DNA of 40,056 bases from CAADGL01 sp964643885 (GTDB taxonomy: Bacteria > Planctomycetota > Phycisphaerae > UBA1845 > Fen-1342), in contig CAZXUI010000038.1 of NCBI GenBank assembly GCA_964643885.1, forward strand, positions 1-40,056, read 5' to 3'. This document shows positions 34,820 through 40,056 of this stretch, in pieces. A program made the position numbers and the translations under genes. Under the pieces are notes generated by a model. The model worked only from the letters and a program-made list of their open reading frames with translations, ran no database searches and had not been told where the DNA came from. Numbering within the stretch: the first letter of the stretch is position 1; each line of letters begins with the position of its first letter.

Positions 34820-35880
34820 ACGCCGCGCCCGCGCCCGGCCTGGCCGCCGGCACGACCGCCCTCGTGACCGGCGGCGGCGGCTTCCTCGGCCGCGAGATCG
34901 CCCGCCAGCTTCGCACCCGCGGCCTGACGGTGCGCAGCTTCTCGCGGGCGGAGCACGCAGACCTCGCCGCGCTCGGCGTCGAGCACATCCGCGGCGACCT
35001 GGCCGACGCGGCCGCCGTCGCCGACGCATGCTGCGGCTGCGAGGTGGTTTTTCACGTGGCCGCCAGGGCCGGCGTGTGGGGTTCGTATCGCGAGTACTAC
35101 GCCGCCAACGTCGCCGGCACGCAGAACGTCCTGGCCGCCTGCCGCGAGACGGGCGTGCGATTTCTAGTCTTCACCAGCTCACCCAGCGTCGTCTTTGACG
35201 GCCGCGACGTGCACGGCGGCGATGAATCGCTGCCCTATTCGCGCCGCTTCGCGTCGCACTACAGCGCTACCAAGGCCGCGGCCGAACAGCTCGTTCTCGC
35301 CGCGAACAGCGCGAGCCTGCGCACCGTCGCCCTGCGGCCGCACCTGGTCTGGGGACCGGGCGACAATCACATCATCCCGCGCATTCTCGCCCGTGCCCGA
35401 GCCGGCCGGCTCGTTCGCGTCGGCCGCGGCGACAACCTCGTCGACACGACGTACATCGAGAATGCCGCCGCCGCGCACCTCGACGCGGCCGGGGCGCTCA
35501 TGCACGGCTCCGGCCCCGCCGGGCGGGCGTACTTCATCACCAACGGCGAGCCGACGCCGCTGTGGGAGCTGATCGACCGCATCCTGGCCGCGGCGGGCCT
35601 GCCGCCGGTCCGCCGCCGCGTGTCCCGCTGGCAGGCGGTCGCGGCCGGGGCGCTGCTCGAATTCACTTATTCCGCCTTCCGCATCCGCCGCGAGCCGCCG
35701 ATGACGCGCTTCGTCGCCCGCGAGCTGGCCGGCTCGCACTGGTTCGATATCTCCGCGGCCCGCCGCGACCTGGGTTACATCCCGCGCGTCACGCTCGACC
35801 AAGGTCTCCGCCAACTCGCTGTGTGGTTAGGTCCGGCGCGTCCGGCGCATGCGGAACCCCCCGACAGGACACTTCGATAA
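34816..35880 (+). CDS. oleD: OleD: 2-alkyl-3-oxoalkanoate reductase (SDR/3-beta-HSD type)
   Basis: The 354-residue extended short-chain dehydrogenase has an N-terminal NADP-binding loop (LVTGGGGFLGREIA, Gly19-Gly25) and the catalytic YSATK (Tyr149, Lys153), with a Ser/Thr-rich FTSSPSVVF strand before it. In olefin synthesis OleD reduces the OleA product to the beta-hydroxy acid used by OleC. The substrate-binding C-terminal half (RPHLVWGPGDNHIIPRILAR, VRVGRGDNLVDTTYIENAA) matches OleD and 3-beta-HSD-like proteins. It starts ATGA-coupled to oleC and ends the operon; a hairpin follows five bases past its stop. Confidence 0.92.
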   Translation: MNAAPAPGLAAGTTALVTGGGGFLGREIARQLRTRGLTVRSFSRAEHADLAALGVEHIRGDLADAAAVADACCGCEVVFHVAARAGVWGSYREYYAANVAGTQNVLAACRETGVRFLVFTSSPSVVFDGRDVHGGDESLPYSRRFASHYSATKAAAEQLVLAANSASLRTVALRPHLVWGPGDNHIIPRILARARAGRLVRVGRGDNLVDTTYIENAAAAHLDAAGALMHGSGPAGRAYFITNGEPTPLWELIDRILAAAGLPPVRRRVSRWQAVAAGALLEFTYSAFRIRREPPMTRFVARELAGSHWFDISAARRDLGYIPRVTLDQGLRQLAVWLGPARPAHAEPPDRTLR

Positions 35881-35884
35881 AAGA

Positions 35885-35914
35885 ACCACGGCCGCCCCAT
35901 CGGGCGACCGTGGT
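35885..35914. terminator. Hairpin terminator between convergent oleD and PEP-CTERM gene
   Basis: A 13-bp stem (35885-35897 with 35902-35914, one mismatch) has a 4-base loop. On the minus strand it is followed by a T-rich run (TTCTTTTAT), so it looks like a Rho-independent terminator for the minus-strand gene at 35950-36843. On the plus strand there is no T-run, although the hairpin lies just after the oleD stop. Confidence 0.65.
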
Positions 35915-35949
35915 CGAATCAGACGCTTGCGACTCCGCCCGCCGCCTTC

Positions 35950-36843
35950 CTACCGCCTCCGGCAGAGCGCAGCCAACCCGGCCGCCGTGAGCAGCGACAG
36001 TAGTCCGGCCGGCTCGGGCACGACGGACATCGCCGTCACCGTCAGACCGCCGGCCACCTCGCCCACCGGCGTCAGGGCCCCGCTGGCCAGATTCACGGTG
36101 TACAACATCGAGTCGTTGTTTCCTTCCGGCAGCAGAACGGCGAAGGGCGTCCCGCTCGCGCCGGAAATATCGAATCCGCCGAAGCTCGCGATATCGACGC
36201 CCAGCGAGCCGACCGTCCCGAGCGTTCCGGCGCTGTTCGCCTGCGTGACGAGAATATCCAGCGCCGTGTCGATCCCGTAGAGCTGCGTCGACTGCGAGCC
36301 GTCGAAGTTGTTCGTGTACGCCGAGTGCGCCACCGTCGGGTCGCGGCCTTCGTTCACGTCGCCGGGTCCGAAGAACAGATCCGTCACGCCGGTCGACGTC
36401 CCCGTATCCGGATGGAGCACGAGGTTCTGGTTGGCGTCGCTCACGTTGCGAATCCGGTCGATCGTCGGATTGAAGTCGAACCCGAACCACGCGCCGTTCA
36501 ATCCCGGCGAAAAGCTGCCGGCGCCCACCGGGCTCGCCATCCCCGTCGCCGGATCGATCGTGTAGAGGTTGCTGAAGGACCCGACCGCAAACAACTGCCC
36601 CGTCCGCGGCCGGAAATCCATCCCCTGAATGACCTCGCCCTGCTGAAGACCGCTGATCGGCACGCCCGTCAGGATGTTCGTCGGCGTGGCACTGTCGAAC
36701 GAAATCAATCCGCCGGACGTCGTCGCCGCGTAGATCGTCTCACCGTTCGCGGCCGCCGCACACCACGCGGCCGCCGCGAAAGCTCCGGTCCATCCGGCCA
36801 CGCGCCGGATGTTCCCGTTCCCAGATCGAGTCGTGACTCTCAT
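35950..36843 (-). CDS. Secreted DUF4394-like protein with PEP-CTERM tail
   Basis: The 297-residue product has a signal peptide (basic N-region, then GAFAAAAWCAAAANG). Its body contains repeats of the DUF4394 kind (TPTNILTGVPISGLQQGEVI, GMDFRPRTGQLFAVGS, GAWFGFDFNPTIDRIRNVSD, FAVLLPEGNNDSMLYTVNL), suggesting a beta-propeller. It ends SVVPEPAGLL, a hydrophobic stretch and CRRR, the PEP-CTERM sorting signal handled by an exosortase. It is therefore exported and anchored or released at the envelope; the function is unknown. AAGGAG precedes the ATG at good spacing. It follows the DUF4331 gene by 95 bases. Confidence 0.87.
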   Translation of the reverse strand: MRVTTRSGNGNIRRVAGWTGAFAAAAWCAAAANGETIYAATTSGGLISFDSATPTNILTGVPISGLQQGEVIQGMDFRPRTGQLFAVGSFSNLYTIDPATGMASPVGAGSFSPGLNGAWFGFDFNPTIDRIRNVSDANQNLVLHPDTGTSTGVTDLFFGPGDVNEGRDPTVAHSAYTNNFDGSQSTQLYGIDTALDILVTQANSAGTLGTVGSLGVDIASFGGFDISGASGTPFAVLLPEGNNDSMLYTVNLASGALTPVGEVAGGLTVTAMSVVPEPAGLLSLLTAAGLAALCRRR

Positions 36844-36938
36844 TCTTTCGTCTCCTTGAATCGTCGGCTCTCAGATTGTCTGCGCGGTCCGTTCTCGGAA
36901 CGCACGCTTCGACCCCCGCCTCATGCTCGGCCGCGCCG

Positions 36939-38483
36939 CTATGGGAAGATCGTTCCGTAGCGCGACAGCAACTGCACCAGATCCATGAAGTCGACGTCTC
37001 CGTCTCCGTCCAGGTCACCCGGATGCGAGTCCTTGTAGTTGTTCGGCCCCGCGTGCGGCGTGGCCATGTAGGGAAAGACGGTGTGGTAGGCCACGTCGTT
37101 CTGCTCGATGTTGTCCCCCACGACCGTGATCGCGCTGTAGGTCGGTCCGCTTGCGATCGCCGTCAACGCGATGTCGACCACGTCATCGCCCAGCCGCCGC
37201 CCGTTGGGCCAGCCGCTCGAAATGCCGTTCGTCGTGTCGCCCCCGATGAAGCCCAGGCGATGAAAACCCGGCTGGCCGGCCAGCGGGACCGGATCGGTCT
37301 GCGTATTCACGCGCAGGACATCCGGAATGAACACGTTGACCAGGTCGGCCCGCAGATTGGTCTGAAAGCTCGTGCCGTAGACGAAGTTGATCAGCGTCGC
37401 CGGCTCCGGATTCTCCGCGTACGTCGCGAAGCTCGCCGGGTCCGCCGTCGGCGCCGCCCGGTTGTAGTTGTCCTTGTCGGCCAGTGCGATCAGCACCTCG
37501 TTGTAGAGCGGATTGCCGAGCCGATTGACCTGCACCCACGGTCCGGAGTAGGTCGGCGGCCCGCTCGAGTTGAGCGTGCGCGTCATCTGCCGGCTGACCG
37601 ACGCGTATACACCCACGCCCGTCTGCGGTCCGAAGAATACGCTGCCGTAGGGAAGCACGGGCAGGTTCGCGATCGGAATCTGCAACCCGATCGTCAGGAC
37701 GTTGAAGCCCTTGAACCCGTCGACGCCGCCGCCATCCTGTCCGAGTCCGTCGGCCAGCGTCCCGTTGTTGTCCAGAATCCGCAGCGAAAGCAGGTCAAAG
37801 ATGCCCGGCGTGTCCGCGAAGAAGCTGTCGTCGCGCGGCCCCGCCCAGGCCACCTCGTTGGTATCCAGCGTGTAGACGGTCGTCCGCGTATACACGTCGA
37901 GATCGTCGAATACATCCACACCGTTGAGCGCGATCCCGTTCGCGTCGTTGTACAGCGGCGTCGTGTTCTTGCCGACGTTCGGCGGCGGCACGAGCAGACC
38001 CGAGCCGACGGTGTTCGAGTTCGTGCCGACCGTCCGCGTCACCGTGTAGGTCTGCGTGTAGTTCTGCCGCGCGTCGTCGACCATCAGAATCGGCCCCGCC
38101 TCGGTCCCGAGGCCGTAGGAGAGAATCGTATTCAGGTTCTTGTATCCGCTCGTGACCGACGAGAACTGAAAGTCGTAGCGCATCAGCTCGCCGCCGGTCA
38201 GCGGATTGGCGATGTGAATGCTGTAGCGCGCATCGTCCGCGAACCGGTCGTAGATCACGCCGTCGCCCGGCTCCGAGAACGGCCGCACGCTCACCAGCAC
38301 GTTCAGCACGCGCTGATTCGGGTCGTTGTAGCGCGTCCCGACGAATGCGTACACGTCCGTCAGGTTCGCCTGCGGGTCCTGTTTGATCAGCGGCGCGTCG
38401 CTGTGGCTCGAAGCCTGCACGGCCGAGTGCGTCCCCTGCAGCGCGGCCCCGGCGGCCACCGTAAGCGCGATGAATCTTCGCAT
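36939..38483 (-). CDS. Secreted DUF4331 protein with C-terminal dockerin-like repeat
   Basis: The 514-residue product starts MRRFIALTVAAGAALQGTHS, a signal peptide. The DUF4331 N-terminal signature is clear (ASSHSDAPLIKQDPQANLTD, VYAFVG), and a late segment, FIPDVLRVNTQTDPVPLAG, also fits. The last 25 residues (HPGDLDGDGDVDFMDLVQLL) form one Ca-binding dockerin-type loop and helix, common at the ends of planctomycete exported proteins. The function is unknown. Start ATG 38483 has GGAGGA eight bases upstream (38491-38496); the frame extends to 38522, but the signal peptide and this site favour 38483. The partial dockerin may serve attachment rather than cellulosome assembly. Confidence 0.87.
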   Translation of the reverse strand: MRRFIALTVAAGAALQGTHSAVQASSHSDAPLIKQDPQANLTDVYAFVGTRYNDPNQRVLNVLVSVRPFSEPGDGVIYDRFADDARYSIHIANPLTGGELMRYDFQFSSVTSGYKNLNTILSYGLGTEAGPILMVDDARQNYTQTYTVTRTVGTNSNTVGSGLLVPPPNVGKNTTPLYNDANGIALNGVDVFDDLDVYTRTTVYTLDTNEVAWAGPRDDSFFADTPGIFDLLSLRILDNNGTLADGLGQDGGGVDGFKGFNVLTIGLQIPIANLPVLPYGSVFFGPQTGVGVYASVSRQMTRTLNSSGPPTYSGPWVQVNRLGNPLYNEVLIALADKDNYNRAAPTADPASFATYAENPEPATLINFVYGTSFQTNLRADLVNVFIPDVLRVNTQTDPVPLAGQPGFHRLGFIGGDTTNGISSGWPNGRRLGDDVVDIALTAIASGPTYSAITVVGDNIEQNDVAYHTVFPYMATPHAGPNNYKDSHPGDLDGDGDVDFMDLVQLLSRYGTIFP

Positions 38484-38490
38484 CTGTGGT

Positions 38491-38496
38491 TCCTCC
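38491..38496 (-). promoter_or_regulatory. Ribosome binding site of the DUF4331 gene
   Basis: GGAGGA on the minus strand, seven to eight bases before the ATG at 38483, decides the start against an in-frame ATG at 38522. The rest of the 38484-38732 gap shows no further element I can support. Confidence 0.7.
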
Positions 38497-38732
38497 GATC
38501 CAAAAAAGGCGCAAGTAGTCATTCCGGCCGCCAGGTCCGTCCCCTCGACGGCCTCGGATTTGCACCGGGCAGGTTCAGTTCAGCGCTCGCTTCAGCGCCG
38601 CGACGTCATGGAGTACTACGGACCGCCGGCCGAATCGGATTCACTTTCCGCGCGCAACGGCGGGCTTCGGCCCCCGCCAGACGTGACGCGCGTACCCGCC
38701 CGTCCCGCCCGGCTCTCCGCTATTCTTCCGGC

Positions 38733-39518
38733 ATGGACGCACGCGACTACAACCGCCGCGCCTGGGATGCGCAGGTCGCCCAGCGCAACAAATGGACCCT
38801 CCCCGTTTCCCCTGACACGATCGCCCGCGCCCGCGCCGGCGACTGGTCCATCGTGCTCACACCCACGCGGCCCGTTCCACAGGACTGGTTCCCGCCGCTG
38901 CCCGGCCGCGACGTGCTCGCGCTGGCCGGGTCCGGCGGACAGCAGGCGCCGATCCTCGCAGCGGCGGGCGCCCGCGTCACCGTCGTCGACAATTCGCCGG
39001 CACAGCTCGCCCAGGACCGGCTCGTCGCCGAGCGCGACGGTCTGGAGCTGACCACGCTCGAGGGTGACATGGCCGACCTGAGCGCCCTTCAGGCCGCCTC
39101 CTTCGACCTGGTCGTACATCCTTGTTCGAACTGCTTCGTTCCCGACGTTCGCCCCGTCTGGCGCGAGTGCTTTCGAGTGCTGCGCCCCGGCGGCGTATTG
39201 CTGGCCGGCTTCGCGAACCCGGCCCTTTTTCTCTTCGACGCCGAGCGGCTCGACGCCGGCGAACTGATCGTGCGCCACCGGCTGCCGTACTCGGATTGGA
39301 CCGACCTGCCGCCGGCCGAGCGTCAGGCGATCATCGACCGCCGCGAGCCGCTGGCGTTCGGTCATACGTGGGAGGACCAGCTCGGCGGTCAGCTTGCGGC
39401 CGGCTTCGTGCTGACGGGCTTCTACGAAGACCGCGACCCCCAGTGCGCGTTGTCCGACTACATGCCCACGTACGCCGCGACGCGGGCGGAAGCGCCGCGC
39501 GACAAGCGTCCGATCTGA
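38733..39518 (+). CDS. SAM-dependent methyltransferase (class I)
   Basis: The 261-residue product is a Rossmann-fold methyltransferase. Motif I is VLALAGSGGQQAPILAAAGA, followed by the acidic ribose-binding strand end VTVVDNSPAQL, then ASFDLVVHPCSNCFVPD and the VLRPGGVLLAGF strand. The substrate is not evident; it resembles ubiquinone/tellurite-resistance-type methyltransferases of broad function. The open frame extends far upstream across the DUF4331 gene on the other strand, but that part is an Arg/His/Val-rich shadow. The ATG at 38733 begins the conserved part (MDARDYNRRAWDAQV). It is divergent from the DUF4331 gene. Confidence 0.85.
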   Translation: MDARDYNRRAWDAQVAQRNKWTLPVSPDTIARARAGDWSIVLTPTRPVPQDWFPPLPGRDVLALAGSGGQQAPILAAAGARVTVVDNSPAQLAQDRLVAERDGLELTTLEGDMADLSALQAASFDLVVHPCSNCFVPDVRPVWRECFRVLRPGGVLLAGFANPALFLFDAERLDAGELIVRHRLPYSDWTDLPPAERQAIIDRREPLAFGHTWEDQLGGQLAAGFVLTGFYEDRDPQCALSDYMPTYAATRAEAPRDKRPI

Positions 39519-39519
39519 C

Positions 39520-39948
39520 GAGCCCGCCCGCCTCAGCTACGTCGGCGTTGTCGTCGGGGCCCTCGCCATCAATCAGTTCGTCGTCTATTCGCTGGCGGTC
39601 CGCGTGCTCGGGGGCATGAGTCCGCGGCGGTTCTTCGGTGCGGTGCAGGAGGCGCAGGTCACGGCCTTCTCGACGGCCTCGAGCAACGCCACGCTGCCGA
39701 CGGCGCTGAAGGTCGCCGAGGAGAAGCTGAAACTGCAGACACACGTGAGCCGCTTCGTGCTGACGATCGGCGCGACCGCCAACCAGAACGGCACGGCCCT
39801 GTTCGAAGGCGTGACCGTGTTGTTCCTGGCGCAGTTGTACGGCAACGAGCTCGGCCTGAAGCAGCAGTTCGTCGTGATCCTCATGTGCATTCTCGGCGGG
39901 ATCGGCACCGCCGGGGTGCCGGCCGGTGCGCCGACCGACAGCAGCTAA
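39520..39948 (+). pseudogene. Fragment of SDF-family dicarboxylate/amino-acid:cation symporter
   Basis: About 140 residues match the middle of a GltP/DctA-type symporter, which is normally about 400-450 residues. The frame begins to make sense at about 39520, right at the methyltransferase stop (LSYVGVVVGALAINQFVVYS), then has the HP1 serine motif AFSTASSNATLP and the TM7 motif GATANQNGTALFEG, and breaks off in HP2 (GGIGTAGVPAG, then a foreign APTDSS and a stop). The N-terminal transmembrane half and the last part are missing. The first usable start is GTG 39604. It looks like a remnant bounded by a rearrangement on the left and the minisatellite on the right. Confidence 0.75.
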
Positions 39949-39975
39949 GGCGTGTCACTCCGCTGCTCCGAGAAT

Positions 39976-40056
39976 GCGGGACCGGTCTCCTCAACATTTG
40001 GGGGACCGGTCTCCTCAACATTTGGGGGACCGGTCTCCTCAACATTTGGGGGACCG
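39976..40056. repeat. 24-bp tandem repeat array, runs off the window
   Basis: Three full units start at 39976, 40000 and 40024, and a fourth is cut by the window end. Each unit starts with GGGGGACCGGTCTCC (the first base or two vary in unit 1) and ends TCAACATTT. The 15-base head equals that of the 33-bp units in oleC (34166-34387), but the tail differs. No spacers are present. Confidence 0.85.

Noticed and set aside
15481..35880. A phosphopantetheinyl transferase, thioesterase or regulator within the cluster
   Set aside because: None is encoded here; the ACP must be activated by an enzyme from elsewhere in the genome.
36870..36935. Small inverted repeat between the two secreted-protein genes
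   Set aside because: A stem of about five bases with no T-run; too weak to call a terminator or operator.
36876..38732. Long plus-strand open frame running into the methyltransferase
   Set aside because: It mirrors the DUF4331 gene on the other strand and has Arg/Val/His-rich composition; only the part from 38733 matches a protein family.

Overview
The window looks like chromosomal DNA from a very GC-rich member of the Planctomycetes or a close relative. The evidence is a PEP-CTERM-tagged secreted protein, a DUF4331 protein ending in a dockerin-like Ca-binding repeat, the gene content, frequent GTG starts, few strong Shine-Dalgarno sites, and several families of short palindromic or tandem GC-rich repeats. 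This assignment is an inference; there is no rRNA or other phylogenetic marker apart from holA. The sequence is densely coding. Every gap between called genes is under 300 bases; the largest are about 250 (38484-38732) and about 210 (7946-8153 and 15272-15480). No tRNA, rRNA, CRISPR array or complete insertion sequence was seen.

Layout. (1) 1-8108 holds housekeeping and envelope genes: a minus-strand M61-like metallopeptidase with a PDZ domain; a plus-strand run of an exported TPR protein, holA (DNA polymerase III delta), a lipoprotein and a dual-specificity-type phosphatase that seems to start at CTG; and a minus-strand Tat-exported alkaline phosphatase. (2) 8154-15271 is a tightly overlapping minus-strand operon for surface glycan assembly: a two-module glycosyltransferase, a small unknown protein, a HAD-like protein, a GT2 and a GT4. 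(3) 15481-35880 is the centrepiece, a plus-strand operon pfaD-pfaA-pfaC-oleA-oleB-oleC-oleD. (4) 35885-40056 has a terminator hairpin, two minus-strand secreted proteins (DUF4394/PEP-CTERM and DUF4331/dockerin), a methyltransferase, a fragment of an SDF-type symporter and a minisatellite that runs off the window.

How the centrepiece should work. PfaA and PfaC form an iterative type I PUFA-synthase-like complex. PfaA carries KS-AT-ACP-ACP-KR-DH and PfaC carries KS-CLF-AT plus four hotdog folds (two DH units). PfaD is the FMN enoyl reductase. OleA then joins two acyl chains head to head, OleD reduces the beta-keto acid, OleC closes a beta-lactone, and OleB releases CO2 to leave a long internal olefin. 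Overlapping stop/start codons at pfaC/oleA, oleB/oleC and oleC/oleD suggest one dedicated unit making a long, probably polyunsaturated hydrocarbon. In Shewanella the pfa and ole loci are separate although the C31 nonaene product needs both.

Two things stand out inside this operon. The first of the two ACP domains has Arg where the phosphopantetheine Ser should be, leaving one usable ACP where PUFA synthases normally have several. In addition, three short repeat elements sit in frame inside catalytic proteins: a 28-bp palindrome in the PfaC KS, a 35-bp hairpin in the PfaC AT, and seven 33-bp tandem units in OleC. Their relatives occur elsewhere in the window.
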